From Cytophagaceae bacterium (GTDB taxonomy: Bacteria; Bacteroidota; Bacteroidia; Cytophagales; UBA9547), in contig JAIYAU010000054.1 in the NCBI GenBank assembly GCA_027488865.1, positions 1 to 64,000 of the forward strand: DNA of 64,000 nucleotides. Direction: 5' to 3'. Under the pieces are notes generated by a model that was not told where the DNA came from, did not search any database, and saw only the letters and a list, made by a program, of their open reading frames with translations. Below are positions 28,545-38,402 of this stretch, piece by piece. Position 1 is the stretch's first letter. Every line of letters begins with the position of its first letter. A program made the position numbers and the translations under genes.

Positions 28545-29615
28545 TTGGCGCAATTATACCTCAGAAATAAAGCAATTCCCTTTGATTCATCATTGATTAA
28601 TGTTGATTTGCCAGAGCTTTCTCCAATTGAATTGGCAGCAGTAGATTTTTGCAAACAATGGATGATGGGTCAACCATCTTTTGTGATATCAACCTCAGGA
28701 TCCACAGGTGTGCCGAAATCAATTACCCTTGATAGGGAATGGATGCGACTTAGTGCACAAGAAACATGCAAATTTTTAAAACTTAAGAAAGGACAAACCA
28801 CGGTGGTATGCTTGAACACAAGCTACATTGCGGGCAAAATGATGTTAGTTCGTGCTATGGAATGTGGGCTTAATGCCGTAATAGTAGAACCAAGTTCCAA
28901 TCCTTTAACTACAAAAATTAATCAAGCTATAGACTTTTTGGCTGTGGTGCCCTTACAACTTCTACATATCCTGAACGATGAGGACACAACTTACAAACTT
29001 AATAAAATGAAGGCTGTGATCGTGGGAGGAGCACCAATTAATCAAGGACTTAGAGAAAAATGCAAATCTTTACGTGTGCCAGTTTATTTGACATTTGGTA
29101 TGACGGAGACTGTGTCCCATATTGCATTACAACGAATAGATGGTAGTTATGCCGAAAATCATTTTACTGTATTACCTCATTTTACCATTCGCCAAGACCC
29201 CAGAGGGTGCCTAGAGATAAAATCCAAAATTACCTCTGACAAATGGCTTACAACCAATGACTTAATTGAAATGGTAAATGATAATCAATTTATTTGGATT
29301 GGTAGAATAGATCAGGTAATTAATTCTGGAGGAATCAAAATCCAAATAGAAAAAGTGGAAAGTCTGGCTGAGGCCATTTTATTAAAAAAAGGTTTAAACA
29401 ATAGATTTATAATATCGTCAGTACCTGATGAGTTACTTGGTGAAAAAATAGTATTAGTAGTAGAAGGAGAAGGAGAAGAAACTGGCCTTAATAATGTAGA
29501 TTTTGAGAATATGGACAAATTCGAACGTCCAAAATTGATAATTTACCTCAATAAATTTCCAGAAACATACACCTCAAAAATAGATAGACTTTCAATTAAA
29601 AATATTATTAGCTAA
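28545..29615 (+). CDS. menE: Short o-succinylbenzoate-CoA ligase-like AMP-binding enzyme
   Basis: The 356-residue acyl-adenylate enzyme has the phosphate-binding loop STSGSTGVPKSI, the YLTFGMTET motif and a small C-terminal domain with GRIDQVINSGGIKI and the late TSKIDR Lys. Bacteroidota MenE proteins are short like this. MenE activates o-succinylbenzoate to its CoA ester in menaquinone synthesis. No ATG is available: an in-frame stop (28539-28541) lies just upstream, so I use TTG at 28545. Other men genes are not in the window, so the assignment rests on size and motif. Confidence 0.75.
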   Translation: MAQLYLRNKAIPFDSSLINVDLPELSPIELAAVDFCKQWMMGQPSFVISTSGSTGVPKSITLDREWMRLSAQETCKFLKLKKGQTTVVCLNTSYIAGKMMLVRAMECGLNAVIVEPSSNPLTTKINQAIDFLAVVPLQLLHILNDEDTTYKLNKMKAVIVGGAPINQGLREKCKSLRVPVYLTFGMTETVSHIALQRIDGSYAENHFTVLPHFTIRQDPRGCLEIKSKITSDKWLTTNDLIEMVNDNQFIWIGRIDQVINSGGIKIQIEKVESLAEAILLKKGLNNRFIISSVPDELLGEKIVLVVEGEGEETGLNNVDFENMDKFERPKLIIYLNKFPETYTSKIDRLSIKNIIS

Positions 29616-29645
29616 TTTCACTTTTAATAAATAAAAAAATAACCC

Positions 29646-30254
29646 ATGTATAAATCTATTCTTGCATTTTGTATTGTTTTTATGGTTATGATAGTTTCTT
29701 GCAACAAAACCACAAATGAACAGGATAACAATTCGAGCCAAGCCATTGATAGCTTAAAAATGAAGCTAACGGCCTTAAATGATAGCGTAGACCTAGCTTG
29801 GAAAGTAATTTCGGTGGCTGATAGTCAAAAATTTGCTGATTTAGATCGATTGTTAGACGAAGTGTCGTACACTAAAAAACCAGATGAAGCCAAACTCAAT
29901 ATATTAAGAGAAAAATTAAAATCACTGCAAGCCAATCAATTAACCCAAGAGACAATGTTAGTATCTGCGAATATAGATAATAACGATATTCTAGTAGATT
30001 CAATAGTAAGAGAAATTATATTGTTCGCTTCTACAACACCACGAGCAGAGGACTATCCACTTATAGCTGAACTAATAGATGATATAAATACTGCCAATAG
30101 TGCCGATGCAATGGTGGTAAATAGGGTTAAATATGATAAAATGGCGTTTATATTTAATGAATTTATAGAAAAAAATAAACAAGCATTAAACAGTTTGGCT
30201 GAAAAATTAAGAAAAACTAAGCCAACCTTTGCTGTAAATCCCCCACAAATGTAG
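29646..30254 (+). CDS. Putative lipoprotein, helical
   Basis: The 202-residue protein has an N-terminal hydrophobic stretch ending MIVSC, a lipobox with Cys at residue 20, followed by NKTTNEQDNNSSQ. The mature part is charged alpha-helix/coiled coil without Cys or known motif. I do not recognise a family. It follows menE by 30 bp and may belong to that operon. It probably sits in the outer or inner membrane facing the periplasm. Confidence 0.6.
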   Translation: MYKSILAFCIVFMVMIVSCNKTTNEQDNNSSQAIDSLKMKLTALNDSVDLAWKVISVADSQKFADLDRLLDEVSYTKKPDEAKLNILREKLKSLQANQLTQETMLVSANIDNNDILVDSIVREIILFASTTPRAEDYPLIAELIDDINTANSADAMVVNRVKYDKMAFIFNEFIEKNKQALNSLAEKLRKTKPTFAVNPPQM

Positions 30255-30351
30255 CTGCTATTGCTGTTTTGAACCAAGAATTTTAAGAATAGGGCCTGGA
30301 AAGAGCCTATATTAATTATGTTAATTCCTTCTTAAATCTCTTTCCAATCAC

Positions 30352-30359
30352 TAACTTTG
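30352..30359 (+). promoter_or_regulatory. Possible -7 element for the LysM gene
   Basis: TAACTTTG matches TAnnTTTG about 88 bp before the ATG. No good -33 TTG accompanies it. Confidence 0.35.
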
Positions 30360-30446
30360 ACTTGATACTAAGAGTAAGATCAACGAATTGTGTAAAGTGT
30401 CGATTTTGGTATTACTTCTTCAAAAAGCAGAATAAAATCTAAGTTT

Positions 30447-31751
30447 ATGAAAAATTTATTATTGGCAATTCTTTTTATTTCCTGTGTTAATAGTATATCA
30501 TGTAAGGAGTTAGAAATAAAAGATTCTGTTGGAATAGTAAACATCAATGGCAAGCCTTTTCTTAGACACATGGTAACCCCAGGGGAAACTATCTATGGGA
30601 TTTCGTCCAAATATAAGGTGGCCGTAACAGATTTGTTAGAAATTAATCCGCAATTAGAAAATGGCCTAAAGGTTGGCCAAGAAATAAGTATTCCTTATGA
30701 CCCAAGACTAAACGTAACACAAATTAACAAACAAGAAGATGATGGTCGAACTTACCATTTAGTAGAAAATGGAGAAACGTTTTATAGTCTTGCCAAAAAA
30801 TATAATATTTCGGTAGGTGAACTTTTAAAGCTAAATGATATTGAGCTAAAAGTAGGACAAAGGATAGTGATAAGTAACAAAAAAAATCTTAATGATTCAG
30901 AACAACCCAAAAACACGAGTCTTCCTACCAAAACCTCACAAGTAATTACAGAAATAGTTGACAATAAGATAGTTGTAAATAACGAGCCAGATGTAAAACC
31001 AGTAATTAAGTCACCTGATACGCTGAAAACACAACCTTATTTTAATACAACCAAACGAATTTTGGTAATACCCTTTGACCCATATTTGTACTTTTCCGAT
31101 GCTGACGAAGAAATTGCTGTAATGTCGAAAATGGAACGTACCAAAGTTAGACAAGCATTTAGAAAAAGATTAAATGCCTTATTAGAACCTAGCGGCTACG
31201 AAACTATACATCTACTTGGAGGAAGAATAAAAGATTCGTTAACAGACCTAAACAAAGTATATAGCTCTGTATCTTATAGTTACCAAGATCTATTGTATAA
31301 TCCCAATGCTCAAACTATGAGAACATCAAACGAAAGTGGACAGCTAAAGGAGGCCAATAAAGATAATACAACGCGTGTTGCAAATACCGACCCAATGAAC
31401 ACCTCAAGAGCAAGCTTAGCAAAAGATCAGAATAAGTATTTTGGAGTTAAAATAAAGGATCCCAACTTCTTTACCTATTTTAATACCAAATACAAAATAG
31501 ATTACTACATTTTTGTAAATCAATTTGAGGTGAAAACAAATTATGAAACATGTTTAGATAGGGCTAGACAAAATTATGAGAGAAATTTTGTTACCCACTT
31601 CTCCATTTTTGAATCAAACGGTAATCAAATAGCTGGAAACAGGATTAAAATTAATTATGAATCTAATGAAAACAGAATTCAAAAAATACTTACGGACAAC
31701 ATGCAAAAAGTAGCCGATAAAATTATAGGAGAATTACCTTCACCTAAATAG
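30447..31751 (+). CDS. Exported protein with two LysM domains and an unknown C-terminal domain
   Basis: The 434-residue protein has a signal sequence (1-19, ending SISC, possibly a lipoprotein Cys). The first LysM is at about 32-77 (TPGETIYGISSKYKV, LEINPQL) and the second at about 95-140 (VENGETFYSLAKKYNI, ELLKLNDI); LysM binds peptidoglycan glycan. Residues about 195-430 form a separate domain with KRILVIPFDPYLYFSDADEEI and FGVKIKDPNFFTYFNTKYKIDYYIFVNQFE, which I do not recognise. No peptidase or amidase motif is visible. It probably stays at the cell wall. Confidence 0.75.
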   Translation: MKNLLLAILFISCVNSISCKELEIKDSVGIVNINGKPFLRHMVTPGETIYGISSKYKVAVTDLLEINPQLENGLKVGQEISIPYDPRLNVTQINKQEDDGRTYHLVENGETFYSLAKKYNISVGELLKLNDIELKVGQRIVISNKKNLNDSEQPKNTSLPTKTSQVITEIVDNKIVVNNEPDVKPVIKSPDTLKTQPYFNTTKRILVIPFDPYLYFSDADEEIAVMSKMERTKVRQAFRKRLNALLEPSGYETIHLLGGRIKDSLTDLNKVYSSVSYSYQDLLYNPNAQTMRTSNESGQLKEANKDNTTRVANTDPMNTSRASLAKDQNKYFGVKIKDPNFFTYFNTKYKIDYYIFVNQFEVKTNYETCLDRARQNYERNFVTHFSIFESNGNQIAGNRIKINYESNENRIQKILTDNMQKVADKIIGELPSPK

Positions 31752-31891
31752 TAACTAAAGGTGTATTTACAAGAATGAAATGATCGTCTTTTATGACAAT
31801 TTGACACCAATAAGTTAAAGTTAATATTGGTTCAGGTAATAAATTAAACCAGACAATTTTAAGATAGATTAAAATCTATTCTCTATTAATT

Positions 31892-34800
31892 TTAATCGCC
31901 GTATATAGCAATTGACTCACTCCATTTATCTTGTTCTCCAGACAACCCAAAAATCTCAATAACCGCTACATAATATCCTATCGTGGCCTTTTCTCCATTA
32001 GAATTGGTACCGTCCCAAATATACACTCCCTCTTTACCTAGGAGTTCATTTTTAGCAATGTTCTTAATTTCACGACCTTTATAATCATAAATTATAATAG
32101 TTGCGGCGTATCCGCTTTTATCAAATTTATATTGGATTGTTGCAAAATCCTTCCTTCCGTCACCATTGGGAGTTATTATTTTGGGCTCAATTTCAATATT
32201 CTCTCTCATACCACTTATGTTGGTGGATTGAGAATTTAAATATCCTGGTGTGGCATAACCTACTATAGATGCAGCAGAATGCCAGCTATTTTTATCATTA
32301 CTTGGTAAATTAAAATTTATTTTTTCTAATGAAACCCCTTCTACATCATCTAGCAAAGGATGGTGATAGTCTTGATCATAATAAAATGAATCTATAACTT
32401 GGGATTGATTATTTATTAACAAAACAGAATCTTTGTCATCAGTATACCCTGGAAGACTGGTCATTTCCACAAACGCAGAATCTACACTTTTAGGATAATT
32501 TTGTTTTATGTTTACAATATTATCAGTTAAAATTTTATAAGTTTTGGGCTTAATGATGTTGTTTTGTGTCGAAATCACTTTAAGAGATTCTAAGGTACCA
32601 TCCTTTTTAAGTTTAGCTAAACTCCAATCTTTAATATTAATGTATCTATCTGATTGGTTATATATTTCTACAAAATCGTTTCCTCCTACTCTAGGATTGA
32701 ACAAAATTTCATTAATAATAATATCTCCATTTAATCCCTTTTCGGGTAATACAAAAGTGCTCAACGCCAAGTCTGCAATGTTACCTATACAATCACGTTG
32801 ATTGCTCGTAGTAACTGTGTAAATCACCTTTGGTACTAACGATTCATTTAAGGTCAATTTAATTGTATTAAATCTCGGCCCTTCACATTGTTTTAATATT
32901 ATGTCAATTGAAGGGTTAAGGGTATAAGCTGCAGAAATTAAACTTAAACTATCTAGAATCTCCGAAAAAGTAACTTCTAGGGTAATGGAATCAATCGCAA
33001 CTACATTATTAATGGTTGGTTTAATTAGATCAGGATTAAGTGCTTCAATTGAATTTTTTTGACCAGGTGTTCCTCCTTTTGGATTTATAGAAGCACTCCA
33101 GTTTGTTTCTTGTCCACAAATATTACTTTTATCCACTATTTCCAGTGACCATCCTCCATCCTTCTTGTTTTCATCGCCATACCATGAATCAAGATAATTT
33201 ATGAAATGAATAATTGTTTTATTTGAATTTTTAATATAAACCAAATCACCTGTACTATTTAAACTAGGAAAACTTGGGATAGCAAACACCTTTCCAAAAG
33301 GAGTGAATAATTCCCCCTTGGTTGATGAACACACGATGGCATATTCTTGAGGTAAAAGAAAGGCACTACCTGAAAACTTGGCGGAGGTATTGCTTCCGTC
33401 TCCTATACTGCATCCATTGAGATCTATTACATGGTTGGTAGTGTTAAATATTTCAATATACTCCGCTTCTGGTAAACCTACTACAGGGTTTTCGTCTGCA
33501 AATATTTCTGTGATTATGATATCATATTTGTCAGGAAATTTACCATTACCAAAATTAGTGGTGGTATTAGATTTTATTAAGTTACCACTACAATCCCTTA
33601 AACTATCCAAAGTGACGGTATATAGAACTCCTGATTTTACTGAATCTATAACCAGCCCTATGCTAGAATTATATAATTTGTCAGTAATAAAAACAGATTT
33701 CACTTTTAGATTTTGGCTTAAACTATAATGGGTCAATGCCTCAATACTTATGCGATCCATAGGTTCATCAAAAACCACAAACAATGTATCTTTTTTGAGT
33801 GTGGTGGATAATATTCGCGGCGATGTAAGGTCAGGCAAGTTGCTATTTACTGAGTTTTGCGACCCCGGTGTACCACCTTCCGGATGAACACAGGCTTTCC
33901 AGTTGAGGCCACCTTGGCAATACAACGCCAAGTTAATCATTTCTAAGGCGTAACCACCGTCATTTTTATTAGGATCAGCGTACCAATCATCTAAATAAGA
34001 TACTTGATGAACCACCCTGTTTTCTGAATTTTTTAATACAAGATTGTCCCCAGTAGAATTAAGGGAAGGAAATGAACTTAAAGCAAAAACTTTCCCAAAT
34101 GATTTAAATAAACTAAGCTTAGTACTACTGCAAACTACAGCATATTCATTAGGCAATAACACTGCACCTGCTGGAAAACTAGCTACTGAAGATGTGCCAT
34201 CAGTAAATGTGCACCCTTTGAGGTCAATAATTTGATTTGTACTATTATATATTTCAATGTATTCCGCCTCTGGTAAACCAATTACAGGATTTTCATCTGC
34301 AAATATTTCTGTAATTAACACGTCATGCAACTGTGGCTTTTTGCCGATTCCAATTGAAAAAGCTTTATCTCCATTTTGGATATTTCCACTACAATCTTGA
34401 TGTCCTTTTACTGTTATTTCATACGTAATGCCATCTACCAATTGAGAAACTATCAACTTATACGACTGATTGGTAATTTTCAAAATTTCTGCAATGGAAA
34501 TGGATTGGTTAAGTTGATAGTTAGATGGATTTTTTGCAATCAAGGAATCAACAGGTTCGTCAAAATTAACAATCAAAGTAGTGTTATTTTCCACCTGCAC
34601 CTCCACTGGGGTAGGGCCAGTTACATCACCAACACTTGAAAAAACTGAATTCTTTTTGCTAGGCGTACCTCCCCTATTATTTTCTGATGCTTTCCAATTT
34701 AATTTCCCCCTACAAATTTGCGATGGACTTATTAATTCTAAACTAAAACCACCGTCTTTCTTGTCAACATCTTGGTACCAGTCGTCGGTATAATTGACTT

Positions 34801-36067
34801 GATTAATAATCTTGCCATTCTCATTTTTCAATATAATTTGATCTCCAGTATTGGTTAAACTTGGAAAAGAAACCACGCCAATGGCTGCTCCCAAAGTTGT
34901 AAATGAGGACACCGCCGTAGTGGTGGTTAATATTAAAAAACTGTCAGCAAGTAGGTTATAACTAGGTAGTGCGATATCACTGGTACCTTTACTTAACTTC
35001 CATCCAGTCAGATTTATTGGAAATTTACTAATATTGTACAATTCAATATATTCAAACTCAGGTAAGCCCACTCTAGGTGTAGGATCGGCCATTATCTCGT
35101 TTATTATGACACTGTTATCCCCAGGCACAAAATATGAAATCTTGATATTTTCTGTTAAGATTATATTTCCTGCAAGATCTGATATGCCCGACACCTTAAA
35201 TTCATATTCATTACCACTTTCTAAAGGTGTACCAAAATCAAGAATCAGAGAGGTTGAGTCTGCTCCATATGACACTTTTGTTGGATTTCCTATACTTAGT
35301 CTCAATTCATAATTCAAGAGGTTAAGTGCATCATTTTTATTAACTTTTTCTGAAAATTTCAAACTCAATTGATTATTTTTAACCACAGTCAAATTGGAAA
35401 CTGTGGGTTTTACTGTATCTTTTTCTATTTGAATGATTTTGAAGTCATCAAAATTATATAAATTAAATCTTGATGCAGTGGCATATTCACAATACAAACC
35501 AGCAAAAGCAGTAACAGCATGAGTTACGTCTTTTACAGACCCTTCTAAATTGTAAGTACCTGTGGCATTGGCATCAATATAAAAAGTCCAAACACCTGAA
35601 GAACTTCTATTTACCTTTATTTTGGCTTTAATATTACTTGCAAAATTAGTTTTACTTGTAAATAGTTTAGTAGAGGTGGTACCTGTTTGTTTATAAAAAT
35701 CCATCGAATCAGCGTTGGTTTCACCAAATTGAATATAATATCCATTAAGTGGAGATTTTAAATCTTGTTGACTGGAGACAAGATAAACCCTTGCTAGGTT
35801 AGTACTTGTGGGATTAAATTTTAAATCAATTAAAAAAGTCCATTCTGTGCTATCTATAAATTCATTAGCAGTACTTAGAGCCAACTTTTGATTTGTAGCA
35901 TTATTTCCTGCGCTTTGTAGTTGGCCAGCAACAACAGTAAAATTTGACAAATCTCCATTCCATGCTGGATTGGAGTTAAGATCGGCATCAGAAAAATCAT
36001 CCAAAACTTGCGCGAAGCTTAAGTTAATCGCGATTAAAAAAATTAGAATGGATAGGGCCTTTTTCAT
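31892..36067 (-). CDS. Secreted lamin-tail-domain protein with CHU/FlgD-like C-terminus
   Basis: From the ATG at 36067 the protein has 1391 residues (the longer frame opens with TTG). A signal peptide spans 1-20 (LSFAQ). Residues about 20-220 look like a concanavalin-type jelly roll. Then Big_5-like Ig domains (KFSEKVNK, NFDEPVDS, FDEPMDRI motifs) alternate with four lamin-tail domains (IIINEIMADPTP, ITEIFADENPVIGLPEAEYIE twice, IINEILFNPRVGG). The last 90 residues (ITPNGDGRKDFA, IYDYKGREI, GVYIWDGTNSNGE, GYYVAVIEI) form a FlgD/CHU-like T9SS-associated end. It should be surface-exposed or secreted. Lamin-tail domains occur in bacterial surface proteins with nucleases, but no nuclease motif is seen here. 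Confidence 0.85.
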   Translation of the reverse strand: MKKALSILIFLIAINLSFAQVLDDFSDADLNSNPAWNGDLSNFTVVAGQLQSAGNNATNQKLALSTANEFIDSTEWTFLIDLKFNPTSTNLARVYLVSSQQDLKSPLNGYYIQFGETNADSMDFYKQTGTTSTKLFTSKTNFASNIKAKIKVNRSSSGVWTFYIDANATGTYNLEGSVKDVTHAVTAFAGLYCEYATASRFNLYNFDDFKIIQIEKDTVKPTVSNLTVVKNNQLSLKFSEKVNKNDALNLLNYELRLSIGNPTKVSYGADSTSLILDFGTPLESGNEYEFKVSGISDLAGNIILTENIKISYFVPGDNSVIINEIMADPTPRVGLPEFEYIELYNISKFPINLTGWKLSKGTSDIALPSYNLLADSFLILTTTTAVSSFTTLGAAIGVVSFPSLTNTGDQIILKNENGKIINQVNYTDDWYQDVDKKDGGFSLELISPSQICRGKLNWKASENNRGGTPSKKNSVFSSVGDVTGPTPVEVQVENNTTLIVNFDEPVDSLIAKNPSNYQLNQSISIAEILKITNQSYKLIVSQLVDGITYEITVKGHQDCSGNIQNGDKAFSIGIGKKPQLHDVLITEIFADENPVIGLPEAEYIEIYNSTNQIIDLKGCTFTDGTSSVASFPAGAVLLPNEYAVVCSSTKLSLFKSFGKVFALSSFPSLNSTGDNLVLKNSENRVVHQVSYLDDWYADPNKNDGGYALEMINLALYCQGGLNWKACVHPEGGTPGSQNSVNSNLPDLTSPRILSTTLKKDTLFVVFDEPMDRISIEALTHYSLSQNLKVKSVFITDKLYNSSIGLVIDSVKSGVLYTVTLDSLRDCSGNLIKSNTTTNFGNGKFPDKYDIIITEIFADENPVVGLPEAEYIEIFNTTNHVIDLNGCSIGDGSNTSAKFSGSAFLLPQEYAIVCSSTKGELFTPFGKVFAIPSFPSLNSTGDLVYIKNSNKTIIHFINYLDSWYGDENKKDGGWSLEIVDKSNICGQETNWSASINPKGGTPGQKNSIEALNPDLIKPTINNVVAIDSITLEVTFSEILDSLSLISAAYTLNPSIDIILKQCEGPRFNTIKLTLNESLVPKVIYTVTTSNQRDCIGNIADLALSTFVLPEKGLNGDIIINEILFNPRVGGNDFVEIYNQSDRYINIKDWSLAKLKKDGTLESLKVISTQNNIIKPKTYKILTDNIVNIKQNYPKSVDSAFVEMTSLPGYTDDKDSVLLINNQSQVIDSFYYDQDYHHPLLDDVEGVSLEKINFNLPSNDKNSWHSAASIVGYATPGYLNSQSTNISGMRENIEIEPKIITPNGDGRKDFATIQYKFDKSGYAATIIIYDYKGREIKNIAKNELLGKEGVYIWDGTNSNGEKATIGYYVAVIEIFGLSGEQDKWSESIAIYGD
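33050..34340 (-). repeat. Two near-identical Ig/LTD double units inside the lamin-tail gene
   Basis: Two successive units share ITEIFADENPV(I/V)GLPEAEYIEI, EYA(V/I)VCSSTK, FPSLNSTGD and GGTPG motifs with little divergence, unlike the first and fourth lamin-tail units. The boundaries are approximate. They indicate tandem duplication within the gene. Confidence 0.7.
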
Positions 36068-36350
36068 GCCTTCAAATATAAGCTTGCCAATCAAAAAAAA
36101 AGTTGATTACAAAAATCTTAACAAAATGTTAATATTGGTGTAGCAATTAAAACCTACAATCTGATCAATCCAAGAAATCTTATTTTAAGTCCTTCGATTG
36201 AACAATAACAATAGACCAAAATCCTCTAAATAAAGGTTATAAGACGCTAAAAGTAAATTTTTGACAAGCTTACTGAGAAATAGTGAAGTAGTCCGTACTA
36301 CTTAAAAATAGGATAAGAATTTTTAAACCCTAAAAACCAGTTTTAATAAT

Positions 36351-38393
36351 TTATTTTCCTACCACCCTAAATTCTGTTCTTCGATTGAGTTGTCGCCCTT
36401 CTTCTGTAGCGTTAGAAGCCACCGGTTTTGTCAATCCAAGTCCTTTATAACTTAGTCGTGTTTGATTTATCCCCTTTCCTAACAGATAGTCCACCACAGC
36501 ATGTGCCCTATTTTCCGATAACTTTTGATTATGCTCTGCTCCACCCCTGTTATCGGTATGGCCGTCGATTTCGATTTTTAAACTTGGATTTTCAGATAAT
36601 AACTTAAATAAATTTTCAAGTTCCGATTCCGATTCTTTTCGGAGGGTAAATTTGTCATTATCAAAGAAAATATTATTCAGGACAATCACCATTCCAATTG
36701 ATACTTTATTCATCACAATGTCTTTTTCAATAACTTGATAATCGCCACCTTGTGGAATATCAAAATTTACAGATTGAAACAAATACCCTTCAGCTTTGAC
36801 AGTAATATTGTAATTATTACCAGATGGTAAGGTCACAAGAAATTTCCCAGTGGACTTATCTGAAACAAAACGCCCAATTTCTTGATTTAACTTATTGTCA
36901 ATCATTATGATATCTGCATAAACAGGACCTCGTGTGAGTGAATCAATAATATGTCCTTTAAATAAAGTTAACTGATTGGTAGATAAAGGAATTTTTGGCT
37001 CTAGTACGATGGAGTTGGTAGGTTGTGTGCTGTTTGATAACCAAATTTCATCAGTGTTAAGAATCATCGGTTTCTCTGGGCCAAGCATAGTTACTACGTA
37101 AATATCTTCTTGGCCAAAACCACCATCTTGCGTCGAGGCGTAATAAGCCCTTCTCCCATTGGCATTTACTACAAAAAAAACATCATCATCTGGATGATTT
37201 ATTGGATAACCCAAATTTTGTGGTTCTGACCATCGACCGTTTTCATAAACAGATTTAAAAACATCAAATCCTCCCATCGTGCTGTGGCCTCGAGAACTGA
37301 AGTAAATTGTTTTGCCGTCGGGATGGGCAAAAATACCTTCTTCATCAAAAGGTGTATTGATGGTAGCACCAAGGTTGGTTGGTACTCCCCATTTACCTTT
37401 TGGATCCTTTTTACTCATAAATATATCTAATCCGCCAAGTGAAAGGTCGCCCCTATCGCTAACAAAGTATAGTGTTTTTCCATCATAAGATAAACTTGCT
37501 GAAGTCTCTCGATAGTTGGTGCTTACATTTTTGTTTAACATATCTGGCTTGGTCCAAGCGCCATTTACAAAATCTGCCTCATATAAATCTCCTTGGTTTG
37601 TACCTCGGTAAATAAATATTGTTTTACCATCAGGACTGAGGCCACAAGTGGCATCGTGATTATCTGTATTAATGGGTGCACCCAAGTTTTTAGCAGTTTG
37701 CCATTTTCCGTTTTGGCGTGTGCTCATGTAGATATCTTCCAAAAAATGATTGTCAGTTTCATCCTTCGCACTTCCAAAGGAGTCGCTCCTCCTAGAAGTA
37801 AAAAAAATCATCGATTCGTCTGTGGTGATAGATGCACCATATTCAGGATAGGCCGTATTAACCAGCGGTCCTAAATTATCTACAAAAACCCTCAATGGAT
37901 TTTTTTGAAATTCAATTCCATAATTGCACTCCTTTATTTTTTTGTCCAAAACAGGAGCTTCCTTAGGATATTCAGCTTTTGTAAGAAGTGCCTTCTCCTT
38001 TTGGTATTCTTCAATGGCTTTTATCCACTCTGCATTAAAATGATAAGCTTGTCCAAGAAAAAGATGTATTTTTTGACCAATGACGGGATTAAGCTCAAAT
38101 GCTTTTTGTAAATAAGGCAGAGATTTCTTTTTATCCAATGTTCTACTAGCCAAATAACTTTTACCTATCAAAAAGTTAAGCTCAGCATTGTTAGGATTAA
38201 AACGATTTGCTATTTCAAATTTTTTAATCGCTTGTTCAAACTGACCATTTTTATAAAAATCTGTCCCATCGCTAAATGCTTCTTTTGCATCTTTAAATTC
38301 ATCTTTTTTATCTTTGAAAAGGGACTTTTCAAAAGGAACATTTTGTGCAAATAATGAAATCGATAAATAAATGATTGGCAGTATAAGTTTCAT
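36351..38393 (-). CDS. PorE-like envelope protein: TPR, beta-propeller, CRD, OmpA domain (copy 2)
   Basis: The 680-residue protein has a signal peptide (1-16, SLFAQ). TPR helices follow (about 35-160; NNAELNFLIGKSYLASRTL), then a PD40 propeller (about 185-430: SFGSAKDETDNHFLEDIYMS, GLSPDGKTIFIY, DEEGIFAHPDGKTIYFSSRG), a carboxypeptidase-regulatory-like domain (about 480-560), and a C-terminal OmpA domain (NDKFTLRKESESELENLF, GHTDNRGG, LSENRAHAV). It is colinear with the gene at 22342-24285 and with PorE of the T9SS. It lies 9 bp after a TPR protein gene, in contrast to copy 1, which stands alone. That coupling might mark the functional T9SS copy or a specialised role. Confidence 0.88.
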   Translation of the reverse strand: MKLILPIIYLSISLFAQNVPFEKSLFKDKKDEFKDAKEAFSDGTDFYKNGQFEQAIKKFEIANRFNPNNAELNFLIGKSYLASRTLDKKKSLPYLQKAFELNPVIGQKIHLFLGQAYHFNAEWIKAIEEYQKEKALLTKAEYPKEAPVLDKKIKECNYGIEFQKNPLRVFVDNLGPLVNTAYPEYGASITTDESMIFFTSRRSDSFGSAKDETDNHFLEDIYMSTRQNGKWQTAKNLGAPINTDNHDATCGLSPDGKTIFIYRGTNQGDLYEADFVNGAWTKPDMLNKNVSTNYRETSASLSYDGKTLYFVSDRGDLSLGGLDIFMSKKDPKGKWGVPTNLGATINTPFDEEGIFAHPDGKTIYFSSRGHSTMGGFDVFKSVYENGRWSEPQNLGYPINHPDDDVFFVVNANGRRAYYASTQDGGFGQEDIYVVTMLGPEKPMILNTDEIWLSNSTQPTNSIVLEPKIPLSTNQLTLFKGHIIDSLTRGPVYADIIMIDNKLNQEIGRFVSDKSTGKFLVTLPSGNNYNITVKAEGYLFQSVNFDIPQGGDYQVIEKDIVMNKVSIGMVIVLNNIFFDNDKFTLRKESESELENLFKLLSENPSLKIEIDGHTDNRGGAEHNQKLSENRAHAVVDYLLGKGINQTRLSYKGLGLTKPVASNATEEGRQLNRRTEFRVVGK

Positions 38394-38402
38394 AAAACGA
38401 GT

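Noticed and set aside
36286-36303. AAGTAGT-CCGT-ACTACTT hairpin before the lamin-tail gene
   Set aside because: The stem is short and has no T tract on either strand; no role can be supported.
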